NCBI RefSeq assembly: GCF_030864355.1 | Contig: NC_083393.1 | Location: 2,480,001 to 2,544,000, forward strand | Length of the DNA: 64,000 nt | Direction: 5' to 3' | Source of the DNA: Cutaneotrichosporon cavernicola | Taxonomy: Eukaryota; Basidiomycota; Tremellomycetes; Trichosporonales; Trichosporonaceae | Part shown: one piece after another, positions 1-10,276 of the stretch | Numbering within the stretch: position 1 is the stretch's first letter | Layout of the letters: the number at the start of each line of letters is the position of its first letter | Position numbers and translations under genes: made by a program | Notes under the pieces: generated by a model | Seen by the model: only the letters and a program-made list of their open reading frames with translations | Database searches by the model: none | Told to the model about the DNA's origin: nothing

Positions 1-3000
1 CGGCCCTGCCGCGATAGCAGGCAATGAGGCAGTCGAGTCGTGCCGGCGTGGGAAGTACTTGTCCGAGGCGTCCTGCACGGGACTTTCAGTGATGTGTAGG
101 CGGTCAACGCGCGGCGTCTGCGCATCGCCGCTCGAGTCGGAACCCGCCGTCTCCTGCGTGCCGCTGCGGCCAGGGACAACCGTACTTGCGGTAGTCGTCC
201 GGTCAACAAAGGGGAGGGTCGACGAGCCGTCCGCCTTGAGCGTCTCGTGACCAGTTCCACGCTGGTGCGGGCCGTCCAGACCGTTAACCACAGAGGGAGC
301 GGGTGTCTTGACCACCGGCTTCTTGCAGAGATCCGGGTGGGTGTTGACGTAGAGCTTGAAGCTCATGTCCGTCTTGTAGTCGGGAATCTTCCATGGGAAG
401 CGGCGCAGGATCATGCACATGAATATGATGGCAACCGACCACACGTCGGTAAGGCGTGGGTCGTATGTCTCCTTTGTGAGAACCTCAGGCGCAAGGTACG
501 GGTCCGAACCGACAACGCCAGTGGCGGGAATCTGGTGCTTCCCGGGGTAATGGAAGACGGTTGCTGTGCCAAAGTCGATAAGCTTGACAATGTTGCCACT
601 GGTCATGACACAGTTGTCGAGCTTGAGGTCACGGTGCGCGAGACCCATACTGTGGAGGTAGTTGACGCCGTCGATGATCTGGCGGAATACACAGTAGATC
701 TCGGGCCGGTTCATCTTGCCCGACATGACGACAGAGAACAGATCGTATGGTGCGTACTCCATGATCTGCCAGTCAGCTACTGCCTGTCCTGGTAACAACT
801 CACCTCGTAGTAACGACCATGGTCACAGACAATGTCGACCGTCTCGATGACGTTGATGTGGTGGAGCGTGACGCCGACGCAGAACTCGGCAGTGACCTTG
901 CGCAGATACTCCTTCTCAGCTTCACCCTGCCTCCGTGGCCTGAACTCCTTGACAGCGTAGGTCGTGCCGCCTTTGCGCGAGTCCGACTTGATGAGGCGAA
1001 CCGTGCCGCCTGCGCCCGAACCGAGGACGCGGCCCCACTTGCCGTACATCTTGGTGAGGTGAGCGTGTGTGGCCTCAATAGAAGATGGGTGCGTGAGGGC
1101 GATGACGGGGTCGGGTACGCCAGGATAGTCGTTAAGGTTCTTGGGCGTGGCGTGGCCTGGGACCCTTGATGGCGTGTGAGCCCCAGACGGAAGGTGGTGG
1201 TCGTCGTGCAAGTGGGGCTTGTCCAGCATTAAGAGAGTCGAGGTGCGGCTCGGCGCCCTTGACGAAGGGCGCGACGACGCTTCCCGCTCCTTCTCGGCGC
1301 GCTCCCGCTCCTTCTTCTGCTTCTTCTTGTCCGATTGTCCGAAGAACGAGGCCAGCGACGAGTACGACTTCTCACCATCCTTGTCGCGGTTGTGGTGACG
1401 CATGAAGCCGACCAGGTGTGACGAGTGGTGGCCGTAGGAATCCTTGTCCGCCTTGTCACCAGTGGGCTTGCGGTTCTCAGGGGTGCCCTCGCTTGGGGCA
1501 GGGGTAGTCGAACCGCTTCCGCCAGATGTGAAGAAGTTACTGCCGCGGAGCTGGGCGCCAGGAGTGGCCGCGCCCGACGGAGAAATGGGAGTTGCAGATC
1601 CAGGCGACTGCTCCCCTGTTGTGTGCGCACCACCGAGGTGCGCGCGTTCCTTGTCGGGGTTACCAATGTGGTGGTTGAGGAACCGACGAAGGTCGTGCAG
1701 CGGACCAGTATGGTTCTTGGCCTGACGCGGCACGTCACGGGTCGTGGGGGACGAGGGACTCGATGCACCGCTAGTTGCGTAATTACGGTGTTGCTGCGAT
1801 GGAACCCCACCAGCGGCATTGGACTCCCTCCCCGTAGAGGCTATCGGGCCGGTGCCGGTGGCTGTGCGGACTGCCGTCGCGGCAGCTGTGATCGGCAGGC
1901 CAATGGTTGACGGAGCCCTCGAGGGCTGCTCAGAGTCGCACAGCGGTGGCTGAGGTGCAGGGGGGTTCCTCTGTGAAGGGTCAGCGATGCGGTCCGAGCG
2001 CAGCCAAGAGAAGAGAGGAGGGCAGCCCACCACCTGGATCTTAAACATTGGGGACGCTGGGGTCGGGGGAGGGGTCGCGAGTTTCTCCCTCACTGCAGCA
2101 CTGCGTCTAGCCCGCTTGAGCAGAAGCTTGACAGAGACGCCGCGCCGGCGAGAGGGTCGCAGAGGGCCAACGGGCGCCGACGAGCCGATAACCTCGGCCT
2201 TGCTGCACCCCGTCGCAGAGCGCGCGTGGAGGATCATTCTGGGATTGGAGAGATGGGGTGAGGTTTTGGATCAACAAGGCCGCTTCTTTGAGCTCGGCTA
2301 CCTCGGCTCCTCGAGTTCGGCAGGGAGGGGATGTGTGATGACGCGGTGGTGGCTACTGTGGTGCTGGTGCCCGCTACCTCTGGGCCTGCGACCAGCAAAA
2401 CTAGTTGGTGGAGCGCGGTGTGGCGAAGAGGGCGTTTGGGTATGCGATGCACAACTCGTGCAAAGCACACTCAACAGACAGCAAGCACCATCAACCGGAA
2501 TGGAGAGTGGGGATGAAGGGAGAGGGGTTGAAAAGGGAAATGGGGAATGAGGATCAAGATGAAGCGAGAGTCGAGCACCAGAGCTCGCCATCGAGCCACC
2601 GGGTGATTGTGCAAGCCAGTAAGAACGACGCAGGCAATGAGCCGGGGGCCGAGGACGCCCGCTCCAACCGAAGATGCGGAACGCTTGTGCTCGGATCGAC
2701 TTGGGGTGGGCACGGCACAGGGGCAACACGGGGCCACCATTTGGGCGCGCGCTCCGAAGCGCACGGTGACTGTTGCATGGGAAGAGGATTCCCCAGTGAT
2801 TACGCGTTCATGGGTAGAAGGGGATGCGGGGGGCACGGACGTGCTTGGTCACAGACAATGAAGCACGACGCGGGGTGGCGGTGGGCCGTGGGTGTAGAGG
2901 GGCCAGAAAGACGACAGTCACAGAAGATAAGAATGCGAGCTCGGGCTCAGGAACAAGATGGCTGCCCGTGATGGCTCCAGCTGCAATCAAGTGACACTTA

Positions 3001-3307
3001 CCTCGTACTGGTCGTGCCAGAGTCCGCCGCGCGAGTCAGATTTGTGCAGACCTTCGCCGCCTGGATAGTCTTTCACGTTGAGGTGCGAGGCCTTTCGGCT
3101 GTTCCCGCCGCCGTTGTCCGACATGGGAGTCGCAGCGCCCGACGCATCCGGTGTGTTGCCGTCGATGGGAGTTAGGTGTTCCGGGGACGGGAGTGCGTCG
3201 CGGTTGGTGAACAGTTCGAGGCCGCCAGCCGTACGTAAGCTAAGCCGCCGCCCATTCTGGTCGAGGTCAATGCTCTGCAGAGGAATAGCCGGTGTGGATG
3301 AGAGCAT
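1..3307 (-). CDS. Hal4/Sat4-like Ser/Thr protein kinase (partial, 3' end outside window)
   Basis: Likely cytosolic kinase of the fungal Hal4/Sat4/Npr1 group, which controls potassium transport and permease stability. Exons inferred: 3307-3002, 1970-804 and 765 to beyond position 1. Exon 1 opens with ATG and ends in a GTAAGT donor in phase 0; the CAG acceptor at 1971-1973 restores phase. The 38-nt second intron (803-766, GTGAGT) joins RYYE to IMEYAPYD. A Ser/Pro-rich N-terminus precedes a conserved [13 protein letters not shown] segment, then the glycine loop GSGAGGTV, the ATP lysine in [17 protein letters not shown] (in IDFGTATVF) and APE (YLAPEVL). After FPWKIPDYK comes the long family-typical insert, and the frame is still open at the edge. 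Exon 1 depends on an unusually long 1,031-nt intron, so the true start may lie elsewhere. The kinase assignment is firm; the subfamily is from motif recall. Confidence 0.85.
1971..3001 (-). other. Unusually long putative first intron of the kinase gene
   Basis: A 1,031-nt stretch lies between the GTAAGT donor at 3001 and the CAG acceptor at 1971-1973. Its open frames are compositionally unconvincing. It may be a true long intron, or it may hold an alternative promoter and 5' leader for a shorter kinase, since an ATG at 2237 is in frame with exon 2. Confidence 0.4.
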
Positions 3308-4637
3308 GGTTGTGGCTGTGGCTGTGATGTGGTGATGCAGATCCGTGGGGAATGTGATGCGGTTGAGATGCGAGTCGACTGTGTTGGCGGCACGGTGGTG
3401 TGGGATGGGAACGCGATTGGCTTCACGTCACGACCAATGGCAGAGGAGCGCGGGACGAGCTCTGAGAAGAGGTTATGTTCGAATGACAAGCTGCAGGGTG
3501 CAGTTCAAAGTGTCCAAGAAGTGCGTGGTATCGGCGTGGATGGATGTTTTTGCGAAAGAAGATGAAGTGGGCACAAGTTGGTGGATGGGATTGATGGGGT
3601 AGTCACGGCGGTACGACAGGTGGAGCCAAAGTGAGGGGTGGTAAGGGAATTGGGGGTTGGAGTTGAGGGGAGTGACCGAGAGGGGAAAGAAGGGAGGATA
3701 TGATGGGATGGGATCGGGTGGGATGAGGAGGGAGGAGTGGGCAGCGAAGGGCTCCCTTTAGTTGACCAGTTGAACACAATCTAGAGAGTGTAGATCGGAA
3801 TGATGAATGAAGAGAGTGCAACCAAACTAAACTAGCGATGGAGTCACATCGACTATGGCAGTTGGATGGTGGAGTGTAATGGTGATTAGCAAATCTATAA
3901 TAAACCCGATGTGGTGGATTAAAAAAAAAACCGACAACTGGCCGATGTTGGGCCATCACTGAACTGACGCAATCAACCTCCCCCTCTCCTCTTTTGCTCC
4001 TCCTCTCCAATCTACTAGGACTCGGCACAACAACTTGCACTACGCTCCGCATGAGCACATGCATCCATATAGCTTAGCGCGCATCTTCCGCAGGGCGTGC
4101 GTCGCCTTTAGTCAACACAAGAGGGGTGGGAGGGGTGGGCAGGAGGTGCTGTTGTAGGGTGGGATGGGATGTGCTGGGGGTGTCAGGGGGTTGATGAACT
4201 GCGTCGTCAGCGCTTCCTTGGCCAGTGGCAGGCAGTGATAGGTGCAGGGCAAGAGGGGGTTGAGTGATCCGAGATTCTACCTCACTACGTCACTACTCAC
4301 TTAGTCCCTTGATCCCTTTGATCCCTTGATCTCCCCCCCCCCCCCTTTGTCCGTCCGCGGTCACGTATCGGCCGCTACAACTCCTCCAGTCCAAAACGAG
4401 TGAGTGGGGTGACGTCGATAAGTTTTTTAACAAGTCGCCTCATCCCTTTCCCTAAATGTTAATGCGCAAAATGCCGGTCTGAATCTCCTGTAACCTGTAG
4501 TCATCGGCTTCAGCCTGCACCCCAACTTCGGCCCGGTACCCGGCCATCGCTTTCGGTATACCCGTCTGATACCGCTCCTTTGTCCTGCTCATTGTTATGA
4601 TACATCGTCCGTGCTCTGCCCTGTCAAATCGCCTTAC
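3308..4637. other. Intergenic region, kinase promoter and sec5 3' flank
   Basis: No convincing coding sequence. It contains a 10-A run near 3921, a 12-13 nt C homopolymer near 4332 and GGGATGGGAT-type purine-rich stretches near 3700 and 4150. The right part is AT-richer than the flanking genes. Confidence 0.6.
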
Positions 4638-7600
4638 TTACTTTGACATAGGGCGGAAGCACAGCGTCTCCACCCCAGTTCCCCGACGGCTCTCACTCAG
4701 CAGCTTACGCATCGCCTCTAGATCGCGGTCCAGCGACTCGGGCGCCACATGCCGCTGGTACCGCTGCGAGATAATGTCGTACACCTGCTTGAAGACGCCC
4801 TTGGCGTGCGGCGTGAAGAACGACGTAACACTCTGATTGAGGAACTCAATCTCGAGTGTAGCCGTTAACATGCCACCAGTGCCAAAACGTCCAACACGCC
4901 GGAACGCGTCCAGCGTCGCGTCGCCAACGCGGTCCACCAGGGTCTCCAGGACCCGCTTCACCAGCGTATGCGACGCGTCGGACACCTGCGCATGCGCCTC
5001 GACCAGAGACAGCACGACCATGTGCATGTATGGGCGTACTTCCTTGGGCGTGGGGGTGGACGACCAATCGACGGTGCGGATCAACCCCAAGCCGATCAGG
5101 TCGACGAGACGTTTTGACCAGCGCGAGACATACTCGTCAAAAACGATCTCGTCTACACGCTCGAGATCCGCGTACAGTGACGACACGTCCGATTCGGACA
5201 GCCCGATGTCGTCACACAGCCGCTTGGCTAGTGACGGGACGTAGCTGGCGCCTAGGGAATCGAACGCCGCCAGACCGTCCAGGAGGCTCGTCTCCATCAC
5301 CTTGTCTTTGTCGGCGGCTGTGAGGACGTGGCCATTGAAATCCTCATTTGGCACTTCGGGTTCTCTGGCCATCCGCAGGATGCCATCGTAGAGCAAGCTC
5401 TCCGTCTCGACCACCGAGTCGCGGATCATGAACCGGAACATTTGTGGAACAGGTGGCATGTCCTGGTCGCGCACAGTTCCTGCCGATGCAACGCGCCGGG
5501 CAGAGGTGATGATGCGAGTCTGGAAGGTGTCAATGACCTTGAGGTATGGGGCATGCCCGCGTGTGTTCTCGCTCGACTGCCGACTGGAGCTGGCGTCCAA
5601 CAGGTAGAGTGTCTGGGCGTCCCGCGCCCAGGTCGTCGCAATGACTTCTTCGAGTCTCCACCGCAGCGAGTCGAGCATCGCTTTGGCTCCTTGGCTAGCC
5701 TCCTTGCCAACATCGATCGCCGTGAGTTCCAGGACGCAGTCGGCCACGTCGTCAAGAATCTTTTCAGCGTAGTGGCACGCAGCGAGAATCGTGGTCCCGG
5801 CCGGCACAAATGCTGGTATCGTCTTGGATGGCTTGGACCGGGCCACTAGTGCGATATCAGACAGGGTGAAGAACTGCGAGATCGTCGACAGGTACGTCTT
5901 GAGAATGTCGGACGCCATCTGCCTGCAGGAAGTCGCTGGTCGAGAGGACGCCTTGAAGGTTCCGCTGGCATCCCGCTTGAGGTACTTGCCGTCCATACAC
6001 GCTCTGGCGATCTTCCAGAAGCCTGGAAGACACCGAACAACGTACTCGCCCAACTGGGAGCACATTGTCTCGATCGCGTTCCAGGCTATCTCGTTCGCTG
6101 AGGGATGGAGAACATTGGGCATGTACTCGGGCAGAGCAAGTTGCCTGCGGAGGAGTTCTGTGTATGGGGAGGACGATGAGGGTTCTTCTGCAGCCGCCTT
6201 TTGCGCCACCTTGATGGCTTTATGTGCCCGGTCGAGCATGGTCTTCATGTTGTCAAGGATCTGGGATTGCTGGTAGTCGAGGTAGCTCCAGGCAGGTTCG
6301 TCTGAGCCCTTGATGTCGATGAGGACTCTGATGTCAGCTATGGCCCCCGGTGGACAACTCACTCCAAGGTCTTCTCCTGCTCCTCAACACTTCTCGTAGG
6401 ATCTTTGAGCATTCCGTCCAGACGCTTCGACATGTCGACCATGACGCTCTCGACGCTGTCCCACACTTTGTCAAAGACGCGGCGCTGACGAGCGATCTGG
6501 TCTGGGGTGCGGGCCGGTACACCGGGGATCAACGCACCCGGCTGTGACCTCGCCGCGTGAAGATGCAGGCCCTTCTTGTAGTCACGCAGGGCTTGGTCAT
6601 ACCTTCCCGCGTTGATAGACTCGAGCAGCTGGCCGGGGAGGTTGAACAGGAACTTTGAGCGGTCGAATACACCGAGCGTTGACCGGAGCTTGGCAGCCTT
6701 GACCGAGTTCTCTAGGACAGGGAGGAAGACCTGGTCAGCGCGGTGAGTCGCGACTGTCATCAACTTGGCTGCCTAGAGAAGTAAACTAACGCTTGAAGAT
6801 CTCGCGCAACTCGCGAGTGCCATGGTCCGTGTCGTCGGCAAGGAACTCTTCCCGCATGTCACGGTACACGACTGTTGTTAATTTCGGATGACAAATGCCA
6901 CAGCTCACCATCGCTGGTCGCCTTGACTGCGACGAAACGATCAAAGTTGTCCTCGACAAGGATACGGACCGCCTCGGAGCGGGACTCGATCGACTGTTCG
7001 AGATGGGAGATGCCGTGGCGAAGGTCCTGATAGGACGCGTCGGGGTGTTGCACCGAGAGGAAGACCTTTGGGTCGAACGTCTTGGAGGCCAAGGATGTCG
7101 CAGCGCCTGCTGTCAGAACGGCCTCTGACGTGCAACGAGTGGGAACAGAAGAGCTCGGCCCGCCGCTCCCGTCACCAAACCACCAGCCTTCCTTGCCAGT
7201 CATCTTCGACCACTGTCTTCTCGTGCTTCTCACTCACGCGTCCTGAGATCCATTTCGCCAGCACTGTAACGTCAGGGAACTGCTCCGCACGGACCAACCG
7301 GCGTCCACGCCGACATCGCAACAACTGTCGACGGCATCGGAGGTACTCCAACTCACGTGCTCAGCCGCCCTCGAAGACCCAGGGGATCCATCTCCTCGCT
7401 CGAACCGCCCTCGAGCGTTAGTGGCCCTTGGCCATGGTCGACTTCCTCCCATTTGGAGGGGTTGAGGCTGCCGAGATTGTAAGCCTTCAGCACTGGGGTC
7501 AAAACGAATCGCGAATGGGACGCACGGGCTGCCTCGTCGAGAACGTAGCCCATTGTTTGCTGAGCGACGTTTACGTCGTCCGTCGGCTTGAAGCGTAGAG

Positions 7601-7740
7601 AGGCTGTGACAGGCAAGGAAGGTGAGGAAGGTGTGGTTGTTGGTGAGTAGGAGTGTGGCACAAGGAGATCAGAGGAGAGGGTAGTTGATGTCGTCACGTC
7701 ACTCTTCACCTGCCAGCCAGAAGTGGAGGACGCGTCTCAT
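4638..7740 (-). CDS. SEC5: Exocyst complex subunit Sec5
   Basis: Sec5 is part of the octameric exocyst that tethers secretory vesicles to the plasma membrane. Seven exons: 7740-7710, 7603-7357, 7263-7238, 7124-6909, 6871-6791, 6753-6363 and 6327-4638. They sum to 2,682 nt (893 aa) with every phase consistent. Family signatures seen in order are LGSLNPSKWEEVDH and DPLGL near the N-terminus, MDLRTQAVLTAG before KTFDPKVFLSVQHP, then RSEAVRILVEDNFDRFV, ADDTDHGTRELREIF and FLPVLENSVKAAKL, followed by FNLPGQLLESINAGRYDQAL. Exon 3 is a 26-nt micro-exon. Exon 1 (10 codons) is the weakest part of the model. The TAA stop overlaps a perfect GTAAGT donor, so a short extra 3' exon is possible. Divergent from dgk1 with a 584-bp shared spacer. 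Confidence 0.9.
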
Positions 7741-8324
7741 TAGCGGAATCAAATGCCACAAAGTTCTTCAGGCACAGAATTGATATGTGGGGAGTGTTAC
7801 GAGAAAGTGGGCGAGGGGGGCATGAGCGACATTAATGCTATGGTGTGGTGATTGCCGACATGTGACGATTTGGAAAGATGAAAGAGGAGAGAGACGGAGC
7901 GAATCACCCGAGGCATGCTATAGAACTACCGACAAAGAGACAGCACTGAGTGGTTTTGGGTTGTAGTAGAATGATGGCGTTAGGAGGACTACAGGACCTC
8001 GGGGGCCGATGGTGTAATTGGGTTAATGGATGGTTGTAACATTGCCGCCACTGGGTCACCGTGCGCCGGCGTCCACCCTGGATATCCAAGGAGTACGCGG
8101 CCATGCGGCCATAAGGCCACCCAGGCTGATCTTGCTCCTGCGCTGCGGTGGTCTCTCTTCACTCCAAAGATGCAACCACCATAAACCACCATATACCGTG
8201 GGCATACTCACCACAAGCTAGAGTTTTGAACTGCCACCAACCTCAACCATCACTACCACATTCATCACCATCAAACTCATCCCCTTTCACCAAAACCAAA
8301 TCCCGCACTGACGTATCACCGCCA
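7741..8324. promoter_or_regulatory. Bidirectional spacer between sec5 and dgk1
   Basis: 584 bp separate the two divergent start codons, so both promoters must lie here. The dgk1 side is rich in CACCA/AACCACC (about 8165-8285). I saw no specific factor site that I would defend. Confidence 0.5.
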
Positions 8325-9723
8325 ATGGCCGTCGCCGCGTCGCTTCCCCCTTTCCGCTCGCCGTCCCCCGCCTCATCCCTCTCGTCATTTGCGCGCTCGC
8401 CGTCCCCGTCGAGCCCCCGCATTCGCGCCAGCGCGTCTCCACCTGCCCATCACTCGCCCCGCGCGATCCGTCGCCCATCGATCGAGCCTAAAGAATACAA
8501 GGACACGTTCAGTCTCTACACCATGGACCCCAACAAGAGCCCAAAGCTCAATGGCCACAGTCACGCGAGCACCAATGGCTATTATGACGGCCAGCGCAAA
8601 CGCGAAGGCTCGGTCAGCTCCATATCTGAAGACGAGGAGGCATTCCGTCGCCGCAACCGCCAGGCGCGTTCGCCTCCTGCTGGCGTCGGCACGCTCCCCA
8701 CCATCCGCGCAAACGTCGAGGGCACCGCCGACGAGGATCCTCTCCACGCGCCTCCTCCTGCTCCCTCTGCAGGTGCGGCACACGCAACCGTTATTGGCCC
8801 GGACGGACAGCCGGTGCTCCGCCGCCGCCGCTCCTCCAGCATCAAGGTCAAACCACCTCCCGGCGTAACGCCTCAAAAGGCTGTCGACTGGGAGATTCCC
8901 CGTAAGGCGTTCCACTCGTCGATCGGTGAGTGTCCCACCTGCCCGAGCCCGGAGAGATACACGCTGGCCGTTGCTGACACCTTAGGCTTCTTCACGCTCG
9001 TGCTCTACTACCTCGACCCACCGACGGTCCTGCCGCTCATCAAATATCTGACCGTCGCCTGTGCTTTTATCTTTACCGTCGACTTGATCCGCCTCAACTC
9101 ACCAGCATTTGCCGAAATCTGGGAGATAGTGTGCGGCTTCCTCATGCGCGTCGAGGAACGCAACAAGATTAACGGCGTCGTATGGTATCTTGTTGGCGTC
9201 ATCTTTGTCCTCTACATGTACCCGCGCGACATTGCCGTTGTGTCCATTCTGACGTGAGTCTCCCGTCCTCGTCGACGCCACCGCCACCGCCAACCGTCAT
9301 ATGTGTGACGTCTCACGATCGAACCGCCGCTGACCTTATAGCCTCTCGTGGTCTGACACGACCGCGTCCACATTGGGTCGTCTGTGGGGCCGTCACACTC
9401 CGCCGCTCCCACCGCACTTCCCGGGCATCAAGTTCCTGCCCTTCGCACCGCGCAAGTCGCTCGCCGGCTTCCTCGCTGCGTCCGTGACAGGCTTCCTCAT
9501 CGGGTACGGCTTCTGGCACAACGGATCGACCGTCTACCACGACTGGCTTATCCTCGACTCGGGTATGCTTGGTCGCATCGGCACCGCGCTCGTTGTCGGC
9601 GTCGGTGGTGCCGTCGTTGAGGCCCTAGACCTTGGCGTCGATGACAACCTCACCCTCCCCATCCTCTCAGGCGCCCTCATCTGGGGTTGGTTCGAGAGCA
9701 CAAACTACCTGCTCCGGCTCTAA
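8325..9723 (+). CDS. DGK1: CTP-dependent diacylglycerol kinase (Dgk1), ER membrane
   Basis: Dgk1 phosphorylates diacylglycerol with CTP to give phosphatidate at the ER and nuclear membrane, opposing the Pah1 phosphatase. Exons 8325-8925, 8986-9253 and 9342-9723 total 1,251 nt (416 aa), with GTGAGT donors and TAG acceptors. About 190 disordered Ser/Pro/Arg-rich residues precede the family signature WEIPRKAFHSSIGFF. Several hydrophobic helices follow, with VEERNKINGVVWYLVG and LSWSDTTASTLGRL, a segment conserved in the Dgk1/Sec59/CdsA-like group, and near the end DLGVDDNLTLPILSG. Intron 1 is 60 nt, a multiple of three without stops, so its retention would still give an open protein. The ATG at 8325 was chosen because in-frame upstream sequence is low-complexity leader. 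Confidence 0.9.
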
Positions 9724-10276
9724 GCTCGCACACGAAACGGGCGAGGCCGCGCAAAAGAAAAATTTTCCACACTCTCATCTCCTAATCACCATGCCTAGTT
9801 CCCCCATCCCATCCCATCCCATCCCAACCCCCTGCTCCCGAAGCTGGCCACCATAAACATCGACTTGGCTGGCTTGCCCTCCACTCTCTGCGCCGCCTCT
9901 AGGCTGGCGCCACGACGCGTCAACCGCGCTGATGGACGCGCCCATGTTGTGCACAGTATACCTGATAGATCTCCATACCGTGTCTCTCTGTGTTTCTCTA
10001 GGTTACGACGAGGCCATGCAATTGATGCGTCATGAGATGCGTGGGGGAGTAGATGACAAGGCACTGGCCGACATTGCATTGGAGTCGTAGGGAAGAGTGT
10101 GGGGAAATAGAGTGGGGTAGAGTGTGATGACGCGTGCCTGAAGAGTGCCACGACCCCCTCAGCCATCCAACTTGGCCACCCAACTCCGTCACGACCGCAA
10201 CTCGTCGCATTCTTCGCACCTCTTGGGTCTCCTGTTTTCTCCTCCACTCTCACCCTCCTTCCTTCGCGTCCTCGGG
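9724..10276. other. Intergenic region between dgk1 and dsc1
   Basis: 553 bp holding the dgk1 3' flank and the dsc1 promoter. A short TCCCATCCCA-type repeat lies near 9802-9828. No gene seen. Confidence 0.5.

Noticed and set aside
247..795. Plus-strand frame of 182 codons
   Set aside because: It is antisense to the kinase catalytic domain, where the minus strand reads HRDLKLDN and YLAPEVL.
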